From the NCBI GenBank assembly GCA_016926255.1, contig JAFGOY010000031.1:95856-159855 (forward strand): DNA of 64,000 nt, given 5' to 3'. The DNA comes from Anaerolineae bacterium. Its GTDB lineage: Bacteria; Chloroflexota; Anaerolineae; Aggregatilineales; UBA3940. The position numbers and the translations under genes are program-made. This document shows positions 51,923 to 61,531 of the stretch, piece after piece. The notes below the pieces were generated by a model. The model searched no databases and was not told the DNA's origin. It was given only the letters and a program-made list of their open reading frames with translations. Position 1 is the stretch's first letter. Each line of letters starts with the position of its first letter.

Positions 51923-54043
51923 TTACTCCGCCTTTCCTACCAGCACCACCACCGACCGCGCCGCCAGTTGAATCGACCGCTGATCCTCAAGCAGCGGCTC
52001 TTGCCCCACCGGGCAAATATCGTCGGGCGAATCATTCCCGGTATTAATCGCCACGTGCCAGCGCACGCCGTTCCGGGTTGGCGCGGGCAGTTCGAAAACC
52101 TGCGGCTCCCAATACATATTCATCATCACGTACACGACATCCCTCAGCGCGTCCCGGCGGGCGGCGTTCTCGCCGCAGAGCATGAAGGCCAGCGCCAGGT
52201 TCCACCCCGACCAGTCCGCATCCCAGGGCCGGACGCCGTGCCAGGTGAGATCGGGGCAGCCGGAGCCGACATAATCCTCGCCTGCGAGGTGACGCCGCAC
52301 GCGCAGCACCGGGTGCGCCTTGCGGAAGGCGATCACCTGCTTGAAGAAGCGATACAGGTCGGCGGACTCTTTTAGCTTTTCCCAGTCGAAATAGTTCAGC
52401 TCGTTGTCGTGACAATAGGTATTGTTGTTGCCAAACTTGGTGTGCCCGTACTCGTCGCCCATGAAGAACATCGGCACACCCTGACTCACCATCAGAATCG
52501 TGATCGCGTTTCGCATCAGACGTTCACGCAGTGCCGCAATCTCCGGGTCGTCGGTTGGGCCTTCGACGCCACAATTCCAACTGTAGTTGTCGTTTGCGCC
52601 GTCGAGATTGTCCTCACCGTTGGCGAGGTTGTGCTTTTCGTTGTAGGCAAACAGGTCGTGGAGAGTGAACCCATCATGACAGGTGATGAAATTGATCGAC
52701 GCCGTCGAGCCGCGCGTCCCGTACAGGTCAGGCGACCCGATGATCCGCTGCCCGACCTCGCGCACGATCCCCTGATCCGACTTCACCCAGCGGCGGATCG
52801 CATCGCGGTATTTGCCGTTCCACTCCGCCCAGCGTCCATAGGCCGGGAACGTCCCCACCTGGTACAGCCCGCCCGCGTCCCACGCCTCTGCGATCAGCTT
52901 GCAATGCGCCAGCAGCGGGTCGAGGGCCAACGCCTCCAGCAGGGGCGGGTTCGAGAGCGGTTCGCCCTCCTGATCGCGCCCCAGCACCGAGGCGAGATCA
53001 AAGCGGAAGCCGTCGATGTGGTACTCCGCCACCCAGTAGCGCAGGCAGTCGATTACCAGTTCGCGCACCACGGGGTGATTGCAGTTCATCGTGTTGCCGG
53101 TGCCGGAGAAGTTCAGGTAATCGCCATCCTCGTCGAGTAAGTAGTAGACCGCATTGTCAATCCCCCGGAACGATGTCGTCGGGCCTTCGTCGTTACCTTC
53201 ATTGGTATGGTTGAACACCACGTCGAGGAACACCTCAATGCCGTTGGCATGCAGCGCCTTGACCATCGCCTTGAATTCGTCCGACTGCATCCCGTAGCGC
53301 CCCGATGCGGCAAACCCGGCCTTCGGCGCGAAAAATCCGAGCGTGGAGTATCCCCAGAAGTTGATAAGCTGGTCACCGTTGAGCGGATTGTCACGCGGGT
53401 ATTCCAGCTCGTCGAACTCGAAAACCGGCATCAATTCCACACAGTTGACACCTAAATCTTTGAGATAAGGGATTTTCTCCCGGATGGCCGCGTAGGTGCC
53501 CGGATTGTCCGCCTCCGATGAAGGATGCTGTGTAAAACCGCGCACATGCATTTCGTAGATCACAAGGTCTTCGATGGGGGTATGGAGCCGCCGGTCGCCC
53601 GCCCAGTCGAAATCGGCACGGAGCACCCGCGACCTGAACGGGTACGGGTTATTTACATCGATGGGCTGCCGCCACACGTCCCGCCCGCCGATCAGCTTCG
53701 CATACGGGTCGAGCAGCACGATTGAGTCGTCGAATCGATGGCCCTTTTCCGGCTCCCAGGGGCCGTCGAACCGGTAGCCATACTCAATTGTGTCCGGGTC
53801 GATGTCGTAGACTGTCATACAGAACACATTGCCGATATGGAACTCTTCTAAGATCGGTATCTCGACCATCGGCTCGTTCGCCCCGATCTCGTACAGCACC
53901 AGCGTGCAGGCAGTCGCATTCGACGAGTAGATCGAGAAGTTCACCCCGCCGGGAACCATCGTCGCGCCAAAGGGAAAGGGTTTCCCCTGGCTGATCTTGT
54001 AGCCTTCATACTCGTGGGTGGGATAGGTATCAATTCGTTTCAT
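51923..54043 (-). CDS. glgX: Glycogen debranching enzyme GlgX (GH13)
   Basis: 706 residues, full-length GlgX/TreX. A CBM48-like N-terminal domain (about 20-125) precedes the GH13 barrel. The nucleophile is in GFRFDLAS, the acid/base in LIAEAWD and the transition-state stabiliser in NFITCHDGFTL; VFNHTNEG and NFWGYSTLGFFAP are also typical. It cleaves alpha-1,6 branches of glycogen or maltodextrin in the cytoplasm. Upstream (30 bp) is a STAS-domain gene and downstream (7 bp) an APH-fold kinase, an uncommon operon. Confidence 0.96.
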   Translation of the reverse strand: MKRIDTYPTHEYEGYKISQGKPFPFGATMVPGGVNFSIYSSNATACTLVLYEIGANEPMVEIPILEEFHIGNVFCMTVYDIDPDTIEYGYRFDGPWEPEKGHRFDDSIVLLDPYAKLIGGRDVWRQPIDVNNPYPFRSRVLRADFDWAGDRRLHTPIEDLVIYEMHVRGFTQHPSSEADNPGTYAAIREKIPYLKDLGVNCVELMPVFEFDELEYPRDNPLNGDQLINFWGYSTLGFFAPKAGFAASGRYGMQSDEFKAMVKALHANGIEVFLDVVFNHTNEGNDEGPTTSFRGIDNAVYYLLDEDGDYLNFSGTGNTMNCNHPVVRELVIDCLRYWVAEYHIDGFRFDLASVLGRDQEGEPLSNPPLLEALALDPLLAHCKLIAEAWDAGGLYQVGTFPAYGRWAEWNGKYRDAIRRWVKSDQGIVREVGQRIIGSPDLYGTRGSTASINFITCHDGFTLHDLFAYNEKHNLANGEDNLDGANDNYSWNCGVEGPTDDPEIAALRERLMRNAITILMVSQGVPMFFMGDEYGHTKFGNNNTYCHDNELNYFDWEKLKESADLYRFFKQVIAFRKAHPVLRVRRHLAGEDYVGSGCPDLTWHGVRPWDADWSGWNLALAFMLCGENAARRDALRDVVYVMMNMYWEPQVFELPAPTRNGVRWHVAINTGNDSPDDICPVGQEPLLEDQRSIQLAARSVVVLVGKAE

Positions 54044-54073
54044 CGAATGCTCCTGGTCAATTGCATCTTCTGC

Positions 54074-54424
54074 CTACCACGCCCCCTGATTATCGGACAG
54101 CCCGGCCAGCCCATCCTCGACCGTCTCGTAGATGTCGAAGAAGCTCGAGAAGCCGGTCACCTCCATCACGTTGGCGACCGGGTCACTCAGCCCCACCAGC
54201 ACGATCTGCCCCTTCGCGTCGACCACCTCACGCTTGAGCAGCAGCAGGTGGCGCAGCCCAAAGCTCGACAGGAAGGTCACCCCGGTCATATCCAGCAGGA
54301 TCGATGCGTTTTCATGGATTTGCTTTGACAGTGCGTCCTGAATATCCGGTGCGCTGCTGCTGTCGATATCGCCTACCAGCGTGATGATCGTCGATTCTCC
54401 GCTGTGCGTGATCTCGATCTGCAT
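54074..54424 (-). CDS. STAS domain protein (anti-sigma factor antagonist-like)
   Basis: 116 residues, a single STAS domain: TIITLVGDIDSSSAPDIQDA and ILLDMTGVTFLSSFGLRHLL. The phospho-accepting serine would be S53 or S54. Such proteins are released from, or bind to, anti-sigma kinases to control sigma factors. No anti-sigma kinase gene is nearby. It is the first gene of an operon with glgX and the APH-fold kinase, suggesting that the STAS protein is made with glycogen enzymes. Confidence 0.9.
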   Translation of the reverse strand: MQIEITHSGESTIITLVGDIDSSSAPDIQDALSKQIHENASILLDMTGVTFLSSFGLRHLLLLKREVVDAKGQIVLVGLSDPVANVMEVTGFSSFFDIYETVEDGLAGLSDNQGAW

Positions 54425-54747
54425 GATTTCCTTCTCCCCTCACCCGAAATAACAATGATAGTGGAATAATGTCGCGTGATTGCTCAATCTCCACCATTTT
54501 ATAATGACTCAGCCATTTAGTGCAGCATTTGATTGATGATACCCGATTTCAAATCGTAACGGGGATTTTGTGACCCTTCCCGGACAGTGGGTATGTGACA
54601 AAAATAGGCGTTCCGGGACGGAAAATCGTGACAAAAAGGAGGGGCAGGAGCGTTGCAAAAGGATCGGGGTGTCGCGCAGCCGGGCGTCCGGCTGCCAGGG
54701 AGTTCAGGCAAGCTCAAACTCCCACTAACAACCGGGGGGTAGTTATC

Positions 54748-54847
54748 CATCTCCCCCACAGGGGGCGATCAAGCAGGATTCGACTTCGAGCGCAACGAAG
54801 CACCCCCTCTGGCGCTACGCGCCATCTCCCCCACAGGGGGCGATCAA
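54748..54847. repeat. Direct repeat pair in the STAS-proS gap
   Basis: A 25-bp unit (CATCTCCCCCACAGGGGG plus CGATCAA) occurs at 54748-54772 and 54823-54847, 75 bp apart, with palindromic modules (GGCGCTACGCGCC) between. The rest of the 686-bp gap (54425-55110) has the repeat element below and no gene that could be supported. Confidence 0.75.
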
Positions 54848-54851
54848 CCCC

Positions 54852-54955
54852 ACCCCCTTCGTCCGACCTGCGGTCGGCTCACTTCGGCAACCGCCTACGG
54901 TTGCTCAGGAGATTTCGCCTGCGGCGGAACTCCATCCCCAGAGCAGGGGGCAGGT
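54852..54955 (-). repeat. Modular palindromic element, copy 4 (inverted)
   Basis: On the minus strand it begins ACCTGCCCCCTG and ends GAAGGGGGT, as copies 1-3. The interior holds four small palindromes: CGACCTGCGGTCG, CAACCGCCTACGGTTG and TCCGCCGCAGGCGAA-type modules. It is the longest copy. Confidence 0.7.
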
Positions 54956-55110
54956 GGGGATCGGATCGTATGTTCCGGTAGATAAATCGGCGGGAGTAAA
55001 TCTATCAGTCAAATGGGCTGCCGCCACTTTTTTCTTTTTCCTCACGTTTCCCCATTGTGCGTTATACTACCCGCCAGATCATTCAACCCACCGAACGAAA
55101 GAGATCGACC

Positions 55111-56841
55111 ATGCGACTGAGTCAACATTTCGGGCGCACACTGCGTGATGCCCCATCCGATGCCCAGATGACGAGCCACAAGCTGATCGTCCGCGCAGGG
55201 CTGGCCCGCCCGCTGGCTGCCGGAATCTGGAGCCTGCTGCCGCTCGGCTGGCGGGTGTTCCGCAAACTCGAAGCGATCATCCGCGAGGAGATGGACGCGA
55301 TCGGCGTCGAGGAAATGCTGATGCCCGTGCTGCATCCCGCCGAACTGTGGCAAACGTCCGGGCGGTGGGAGAGCGTCGACGTGCTGATGAAGCTCCAGAA
55401 CCGCGAAGGCCGCCCGTTCGTCCTCGCCCCCACCTGCGAGGAAGTGGTCACCGACCTGTGCCGCCAGGAGGTCGAGAGCTACAAAGACCTGCCGCGCTAC
55501 GTCTACCACATCCAGACCAAAGAACGCGACGAGCTGCGCGCGCGCGGCGGCATGATCCGGCTGCGCGAATTCACGATGAAAGACGCCTACTCGATGAACG
55601 CCAACACCGCCGGGCTGGACGTGTTCTACGAGGCGATCTACCAGGCATACCTGAACATCTTCGAGCGCTGCGGGATCGACATCATCCCGGTGGAGGCGGA
55701 TACGGGCACGATGGGCGGCAGCGCCTCGCATGAATTTGTCATGGCGCACGACGAAGGCGAAGACCGGTTCGTCCGCTGCGCCGACTGCGGCTACGCGGCG
55801 AACGTCGAGGCGGCGGCGTTCATTCGCAGGGACGCCCGGAACGGCGACCCGGCCCCGCTGGAGAAGGTCGCCACGCCGGATTGCAAGACCATCGCAGAGC
55901 TATGCAACTTCCTCTCGATCCCGCCGGAGCAGACTCTCAAGGCGGTGTTCTACACCACTAACGACGGCGATCTCGTGCTGGCGATGCTGCGCGGCGATCT
56001 CGACGTCAACGAAGTGAAGCTGATGTCGAAGCTGGGGGCATCGACACTCGAACCGGCGACCGAGGAGCAGATCGCGGCGGTGGGGGCGGCGGCTGGCTAC
56101 GCCAGCCCGATCGGGATCGACGTGCGCAAGGAAGGCGGGGCGGATGGCCTGCTGGTCATCGTCGATCCGTCGCTGGAATCGATGAGCAACTTCGTTACCG
56201 GGGCGAACGAGGCGGGGTATCATGTCGTCAATGCCAACTATCCACGTGATTTCGAGGTGACGCGTATCGCCGATATCGCCGAGCCGTATGACGGGGCGAC
56301 CTGCGAAGCCTGCGGGGGTACGCTGCACATCGAGAGTGCCACCGAACTGGGGCACTGTTTCAAGCTGGGCACCCGCTACAGCAAACCCTTTGGTGCGACC
56401 TATGTCGATGAGAACGGGCAGGAGCAGTATGTGATCATGGGCAGCTACGGCATCGGCCTCGACCGGCTGATGGCGGCGGTGATCGAGGCCCACCACGACG
56501 ATTACGGCATCCTCTGGCCGCGTGAAGTCGCCCCGTACGATATTCACATCGTCGCCATTACGAAAGACGACACCCTGTACGAGGTGGCCGATCAACTGTA
56601 CGCCGATCTGCGCGCCGCCGGGTTCGACGTGGTCTACGACGACCGGGGACTCAGCCCCGGCGTGATGTTCAACGACGCCGACCTGATCGGCGTGCCGCTG
56701 CGGGTGACGGTCAGCACGCGCAGCCTGGAACAGGGCGGTATCGAGATCAAGTGGCGGCATGAAAAAGAGCGGCAAATACTGCCGCTGGAGGGCGCTGTCG
56801 AGCAGATCGCATCGCTGCTTGAAACGGGCCAGGCTGGATAA
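55111..56841 (+). CDS. proS: Prolyl-tRNA synthetase
   Basis: 577 residues, bacterial-type class II ProRS with an inserted editing domain. It charges tRNA-Pro with proline. Class II motifs: TSGRWESVDVL, LREFTMKDAYSM and GSYGIGLDRLMAAVIE; the editing insertion lies between about 230 and 400. The ATG at 55111 begins MRLSQHFGRTLRD, matching the family; a frame opening at 55057 is too far upstream. A terminator follows. Confidence 0.97.
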   Translation: MRLSQHFGRTLRDAPSDAQMTSHKLIVRAGLARPLAAGIWSLLPLGWRVFRKLEAIIREEMDAIGVEEMLMPVLHPAELWQTSGRWESVDVLMKLQNREGRPFVLAPTCEEVVTDLCRQEVESYKDLPRYVYHIQTKERDELRARGGMIRLREFTMKDAYSMNANTAGLDVFYEAIYQAYLNIFERCGIDIIPVEADTGTMGGSASHEFVMAHDEGEDRFVRCADCGYAANVEAAAFIRRDARNGDPAPLEKVATPDCKTIAELCNFLSIPPEQTLKAVFYTTNDGDLVLAMLRGDLDVNEVKLMSKLGASTLEPATEEQIAAVGAAAGYASPIGIDVRKEGGADGLLVIVDPSLESMSNFVTGANEAGYHVVNANYPRDFEVTRIADIAEPYDGATCEACGGTLHIESATELGHCFKLGTRYSKPFGATYVDENGQEQYVIMGSYGIGLDRLMAAVIEAHHDDYGILWPREVAPYDIHIVAITKDDTLYEVADQLYADLRAAGFDVVYDDRGLSPGVMFNDADLIGVPLRVTVSTRSLEQGGIEIKWRHEKERQILPLEGAVEQIASLLETGQAG

Positions 56842-56846
56842 CAAAT

Positions 56847-56878
56847 AAGGGCGACTATAGACGGTCGCCCTTGATTTT
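56847..56878. terminator. Intrinsic terminator after proS
   Basis: A 9-bp stem AAGGGCGAC/GTCGCCCTT with eight-base loop, followed by GATTTTTT. It lies before a convergent gene. Confidence 0.92.
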
Positions 56879-56899
56879 TTGGATATCAACCCACGAAAG

Positions 56900-57478
56900 C
56901 TATTTTGATCGATCCAGCTGTTTTTGTATTGGTTCGATCACTTTCAGCACATCCGCCGCCGAAGCGCCGCTGTTGGACAGGCTCATCGTCTGCTTCATGA
57001 TCGAATTGATGTGCTTGATGAGCTGGTTCATCTGCTGGTTTCGCTGCTCGAGATCGGCGGTACGTTTTCTGACCTTTTCCTCAAGTTCGCCGCTGAGAAC
57101 CTCCAGTTCACGGTTGGCCTCAGCGATAGAAGCCGCATGCGCCTGTAACTCAGCCGTGCGCTCCCCAACCTGCTGCTCCAGGTCGTTGATCGTCATGTAA
57201 CCCAGCCGCACGACGATATAGACAAAAACCGCTCCGAAAAGGAATATAACCCCGGTCAAAATCAGGACGATATCCGTACGTCCCGACACCACGAAATACA
57301 GGGCCAACAGATAGCCCCCCAGAAAGAATAACATCATAAAGACGAGTATCCGCCAGAGCCGGGCGAACATAGGTTTGCTGACTACCAGGAAAACGTGTCT
57401 CGTTCTGAAGATCGATAATGCCATGACACCGGCGCCAACGAGGATAAACGCGCCGGTCAGGATATCCTGAAGAAGCAT
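56900..57478 (-). CDS. Membrane protein with cytoplasmic coiled coil, resembling a kinase-less sensor
   Basis: 192 residues. Three hydrophobic segments (ILTGAFILVGAGVMALSIFR, ILVFMMLFFLGGYLLALYFV, IVLILTGVIFLFGAVFVYIV) are followed by a long heptad coiled coil (LEQQVGERTAELQAHAASIA onward). This is the usual linker between a membrane sensor and a HisKA or GGDEF domain, but the protein ends with 40 residues of helix and no catalytic domain. The ATG at 57476-57478 has AAAGGATG upstream. It may dimerise with a kinase as a regulatory subunit. Confidence 0.75.
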   Translation of the reverse strand: MLLQDILTGAFILVGAGVMALSIFRTRHVFLVVSKPMFARLWRILVFMMLFFLGGYLLALYFVVSGRTDIVLILTGVIFLFGAVFVYIVVRLGYMTINDLEQQVGERTAELQAHAASIAEANRELEVLSGELEEKVRKRTADLEQRNQQMNQLIKHINSIMKQTMSLSNSGASAADVLKVIEPIQKQLDRSK

Positions 57479-57721
57479 CTTGTCATCCTTTCTGAGTGCT
57501 GCATGACCGGTAGTCCTGAACATAGCAAGAGCCGAGGGTGCGGGGGGGAATTCGATTGTCAGGGTCTACCATAAGAATAAGAATAATCGGACTGTCGCTA
57601 AATCTTTTCTGCAAAGTCCCGACCCCGCCGAAATCCAGGCTGTACAGCTTAGACTCTCAGTATAGCATCGAAAGTTATGCTGGAGGAAATACGAGATGTC
57701 GTCGATAACGTGTAGGAAGCC

Positions 57722-58921
57722 CTATACCGGATCGTCCGCCAGCGCCTCGATCCGTCCGGCGATCTCGAAACACGCCCTCCCGCTGTGATAGGAAGTCTTC
57801 CAGGGGCCAGCCTTCTCGAAGTCGAGAGGCTGGTAGTCATCATCGACTCCCCAGAACCACCCGCCGTTTTCCCGGTCGACGATCTGGTTCTGGATGAACT
57901 CCCAGCAGGCCAGCGACGCATCTAAATAGCGCCTGTCGCCGCTGAGCTGGTACGCGTTCAGAAAGCCGACCACTGCCTCGGCCTCGACCCACCATATGCG
58001 GATGGGATCGACGATCTGGCCGTCCAGCCCTTCGTTGTACAGGCTGCCATCCTGGGCGCGGCCTTCGGCGCAGGTTCTATCGGCCATGTGCAGCGCAACT
58101 TTACGCACCCGCCCGATCAGCGCCTGGTCGCCCAGCACGTCGGCAGACTCGCACAGCAGCCAGCTTCCTTCGATATCATGCCCGAAGGAAACAAGCACAG
58201 AATCCGCCCGCCATTCGCGGTCGAAGAGCAGCCTGAAATGCCCGGTTTCCCGGTCGAGAATGCGGTCGAGGATCAATTCGATCAACTGCCTGAGCCTGTC
58301 ACGCAGCCGGGTATCGTCATACACGCGAAGCAGGTTGGTGTATGCCTCCAGCATATGGAGGTTAGTATTCATCGTCTTGTCGAAGCCCGTATCGTCCAGG
58401 CTTACCGAACTGCTCCGGGTCCAATCCCGCGTGCCACCCTCGAAGTACCCGCCATGATCGGGATCATAAAAATGTTCTTCGACCAGTTCCCACAGGCGCA
58501 CCGCTTTTTGCAGGGCCTCTTCGGTGCCGGTGGCGCGATAGTATTCCGCCAGGCCGTATATCCCGAATGCCTGGGCATAAGCAAACTTGCTGGTATCGTG
58601 GGGATCGCCCTGCGGGGTGACCAGCCATAACAATCCCTCGTCGACCGGGTCCCAGATGTGCTTCAGCATAAAATTGTATGCATGATCGGCCATCTCGCGA
58701 TAAACGGGATCGGACAGTTTGCGGAAGGCCAGTGAATACATCCACAGCATCCGGGCATGCTGAACCGCCCCTTTGGGACGGTCGGCAAGCACCCAGTTGG
58801 TGTTGGATATCCAGCCGTAGAAGCCGCCGTGTTTCCGGTCGACGGCGTGGTTGATATCGAAGGGGAGAATATTCCCCGTCAGTTCTTCTATAATCTGGTT
58901 GCGGTACTCACTCAAATCCAT
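57722..58921 (-). CDS. AGE-family sugar epimerase (cellobiose/mannobiose 2-epimerase-like)
   Basis: 399 residues forming an (alpha/alpha)6 barrel. Typical blocks are HGGFYGWISN, QHARMLWMYSLAFRKL, TPQGDPHDTSKFAYAQAFGI, DSVLVSFGHDIEGSWLL with a catalytic His, and TSYHSGRACFE with another. It most likely epimerises the reducing-end glucose of beta-1,4 disaccharides to mannose. It is downstream of the GH130 phosphorylase in the same direction, matching the known mannan pathway in which epimerised mannobiose is phosphorolysed. The preceding in-frame TTG is ignored in favour of the ATG with AGGG upstream. Confidence 0.9.
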   Translation of the reverse strand: MDLSEYRNQIIEELTGNILPFDINHAVDRKHGGFYGWISNTNWVLADRPKGAVQHARMLWMYSLAFRKLSDPVYREMADHAYNFMLKHIWDPVDEGLLWLVTPQGDPHDTSKFAYAQAFGIYGLAEYYRATGTEEALQKAVRLWELVEEHFYDPDHGGYFEGGTRDWTRSSSVSLDDTGFDKTMNTNLHMLEAYTNLLRVYDDTRLRDRLRQLIELILDRILDRETGHFRLLFDREWRADSVLVSFGHDIEGSWLLCESADVLGDQALIGRVRKVALHMADRTCAEGRAQDGSLYNEGLDGQIVDPIRIWWVEAEAVVGFLNAYQLSGDRRYLDASLACWEFIQNQIVDRENGGWFWGVDDDYQPLDFEKAGPWKTSYHSGRACFEIAGRIEALADDPV

Positions 58922-59038
58922 CAATGCCCTGTCCTACATTAACAAGATGGTGCGAGGTATATTCGATAACCCGCACCTCTCCGGTTCGCATACGGACGTT
59001 CACCCTGCTGGCGAACGCCTTTTCCCTTTTGCCCCGCC

Positions 59039-59113
59039 CTAAAGCTTGTAGCACGCGACAAGCAAAACGCTCAGTGCTGCCAGAACCACCAGAATGACTA
59101 TATTACGTTTCAT
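59039..59113 (-). CDS. 24-codon lipoprotein-like peptide (signal peptide only)
   Basis: MKRN followed by a 16-residue hydrophobic run and the lipobox-like LLVAC, ending CYKL. An AAAGGGAG ribosome-binding site precedes the ATG at 59111-59113. If processed by signal peptidase II, only Cys-Tyr-Lys-Leu would remain. It sits between the LacI and epimerase genes on the same strand. It may be a small membrane peptide, a peptide-signal precursor or noise; only a homologue search can decide. The gap around it (58922-59280) has a second, weaker 18-codon frame and no other gene. Confidence 0.45.
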   Translation of the reverse strand: MKRNIVILVVLAALSVLLVACYKL

Positions 59114-59280
59114 CTTCTTACTCCCTTTTGTCTAGAATAGTGCTGAAAAAACGTACATTGGGCTGGTAGACTCTTCGTATATGGGCACCTCCTCCTTAAT
59201 GAATTCACCAGCAAAATGTGCTGCTTTACTGGCATTTTAAAAACCTGAATGAACCGAAAAATATCGACGTCTGTTAATAA

Positions 59281-60369
59281 CTATCCCGCCGTGCTTTTTT
59301 GCAGCGCACCGCAGGTATCGCGGACAATCAATTCTGTTCCCATAATGACGCGGCGTGCTGGTTTAGTGCCGTGTTCGATCAAATCGATCAATGTTTCGAC
59401 TGCCCGGTATCCGAACTCCGCACCGGGCTGCCGGACGGTGGTCAGCCGGTGCTCCAGCAGGGTAGCAATCGGCAGGTCATCAAAGCTCACAAAGGCGATA
59501 TCGTCCGGCACTTCCAGCCCGACTTCACGAACCGCCCGCATCGCGCCGATTGCCATCAGGTCGGAAGCAGCAAACACCGCATCGAGTTTGCCTTTCCTCT
59601 TCAACAACTGCTGCATTGCCGTGTAACCCCCCACCTCGGTGAAATCTCCCTCGACGATCAAGCCTTCGTCGATCACCCACCCCTGCGCCGACAGCGCCTT
59701 TTCGTACCCTGCCAGCCGGTCAAGCCCTACCGTGCTGTTTAACGGCCCGCTGATCGTCCCGATCTGTGAGCGTCCGCACGAAATAAGGTGTTCAACGGCC
59801 TGGCATGATGCGCTGATATTGTCGATGTCGATATAGCTGGCTTCGCTGGGGGAATGTGGGCGGCCAATGATCACCACCGGGACATTGGTTTCGACCAGCC
59901 GGTCAATCAGCAAATCGCCGGTCTGCCCCGCCTGGACAAGGATGCCATCCAGCATCCCCTGCCGCGAAACCCGGGGGAAGATCATCTCCTCGTCCTTCTT
60001 GGTGCCGACCAGGAAGAAGCTCAATGTATAGTTGAACTCATTGCAGGCCTGGGCGATTCCCTGTGTCAGTCGAGGGAAGAATGGATCGGTAAAGAAGGAA
60101 CTCACACTGCGTGGGATGACCAACCCAAGCGTCCAGGATCTCTGTGACGCCAGCGTCCGGGCGGCAGCGTTGGGCTGGTATCCTGTCTTGCGGATGACCT
60201 CCCAGACCCGTTCACGAACTTCTTCGCGAACGTGCGGCATATCGTTCAACACGCGCGAGACGGTTGACCGCGATACACCTGCCCGTTTGGCAACATCTTC
60301 GAGCGTCTGACCTGACAACAGGTTGCTCCACAATAGCTCGGTGCTGCTCGATAAGCGTGCAGCACTCAT
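59281..60369 (-). CDS. LacI family transcriptional regulator 1
   Basis: 362 residues. The helix-turn-helix TLEDVAKRAGVSRSTVSRVL with hinge helix NAAARTLASQ is followed by a periplasmic-binding-like domain (IDIDNISASCQAVEHLISCG, VFAASDLMAIGAMRAVRE, VSFDDLPIATL). It should repress by binding palindromes with central CG, as at 61832-61849, and respond to a sugar. It lies 54 bp downstream of GH130 and in the same unit as the epimerase. Confidence 0.93.
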   Translation of the reverse strand: MSAARLSSSTELLWSNLLSGQTLEDVAKRAGVSRSTVSRVLNDMPHVREEVRERVWEVIRKTGYQPNAAARTLASQRSWTLGLVIPRSVSSFFTDPFFPRLTQGIAQACNEFNYTLSFFLVGTKKDEEMIFPRVSRQGMLDGILVQAGQTGDLLIDRLVETNVPVVIIGRPHSPSEASYIDIDNISASCQAVEHLISCGRSQIGTISGPLNSTVGLDRLAGYEKALSAQGWVIDEGLIVEGDFTEVGGYTAMQQLLKRKGKLDAVFAASDLMAIGAMRAVREVGLEVPDDIAFVSFDDLPIATLLEHRLTTVRQPGAEFGYRAVETLIDLIEHGTKPARRVIMGTELIVRDTCGALQKSTAG

Positions 60370-60423
60370 ACCAATTTTTCTGGCGCAGAGCCAGCCTTAT
60401 TAACCGGTGCTGTCTCCGGCAGC

Positions 60424-61422
60424 CTATACCTTCGAGTTCGATTTCACCCAGTCGATGACTTCGTCCACGTAAGCATAGGCCAGACAGACAACCGTATCAG
60501 CGCCGCCATAGTAAATCGCCAGCCGACCGGTATCGGCATCGGACAGTGCAGCGCACGGGAAAGCAACGTTCGGTACGTCACCGACCTGTTCGTACAGAAC
60601 CTGGGGAGCCAGCAGGTACGGCTCTCCCCGGCAGATCACCTTCCAGGGCTGTTCGAGATCGAGCAGAGCCGCTCCCCAACTGTAAACAAAGCCGTTGCAG
60701 GAGGTGAGGACGCCGTGATAGAACAGCAGCCAGCCTTCGGTCGTCTCGATGGGAACCGGGCCCGCGCCGATCTTCGTCGCCTGCCAGCCTTCGGTTGCCC
60801 CCATCACAAAACGATGCCGCCCCCAGTGAGTCATATCCGGGCTTTCGCTGTAGTAGATGTCGCCGAAGGGGGTATGCCCATTATCGCTGGGGCGGTTCAG
60901 CATCGCGTACTTGCCGTTGATTTTCCGGGGGAACAAAACACCGTTCCGGTTGAAGGGGAGATAGGCGTTCTCCATCTGGTAGAACGTCTCGAAGTCGTGC
61001 GTGTAGCCGACGCCAATCGTCGGGCCGTGATAACCATTGCACCAGGTGACATAGTAGCGATCTTCCAGCCAGTGAACGCGGGGGTCGTATCCATACATAA
61101 AGTCGTTGATCTCTTCGATGGCCTGGTTGTCGGGTATCCAGCGGATGCGCTCGTCGACCAGTTCCCAGTCAACCCCGTCTTTGCTGCGGCCCACGTGTAA
61201 CTGCATCCTGCGTGTTTTACTGTCGCAGCGAAATACACCGGCAAAACCATCACCGAAGGGAACGACGGCGCTGTTGAAAATACTGTTGGAGCTGGGGATC
61301 AGGTCTCGCGGGATGATCGGGTTCCGTGATGAGCGCCATACGACGTCGCTGCTTCCTGCGGGGCGATCTTCCCATGGGATATTCGGGAGCGCCGGGCCAA
61401 TGATGGTTTGTTGTCGGGGCAT
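60424..61422 (-). CDS. GH130 family beta-mannoside phosphorylase
   Basis: 332 residues, a five-blade beta-propeller enzyme. The family catalytic Asp is D113 in [47 protein letters not shown] and [20 protein letters not shown] are typical GH130 blocks. GH130 enzymes phosphorolyse mannosyl-beta-1,4-linked sugars to mannose 1-phosphate. With the 2-epimerase at 57.7 kb it would convert mannobiose, via mannosylglucose, to mannose 1-phosphate plus glucose. GAGGACA precedes the ATG. It is the first gene of the unit, behind a long leader. Confidence 0.93.
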   Translation of the reverse strand: MPRQQTIIGPALPNIPWEDRPAGSSDVVWRSSRNPIIPRDLIPSSNSIFNSAVVPFGDGFAGVFRCDSKTRRMQLHVGRSKDGVDWELVDERIRWIPDNQAIEEINDFMYGYDPRVHWLEDRYYVTWCNGYHGPTIGVGYTHDFETFYQMENAYLPFNRNGVLFPRKINGKYAMLNRPSDNGHTPFGDIYYSESPDMTHWGRHRFVMGATEGWQATKIGAGPVPIETTEGWLLFYHGVLTSCNGFVYSWGAALLDLEQPWKVICRGEPYLLAPQVLYEQVGDVPNVAFPCAALSDADTGRLAIYYGGADTVVCLAYAYVDEVIDWVKSNSKV

Positions 61423-61531
61423 ATTGTCCTCGTTACAGGTCGCGCTGTTATTCTTCTTATTTCTGCCAGCCGCAAAGCCAGCGAGTTAATATGTTTACTA
61501 AAAAATTAAACTACGAAACATAAAAAAGTGC

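Noticed and set aside
59132..59188. 18-codon GTG frame upstream of the mini lipoprotein gene
   Set aside because: The AAGGAGG lies only two bases from the GTG, too close for normal initiation, and the peptide has no recognisable feature.
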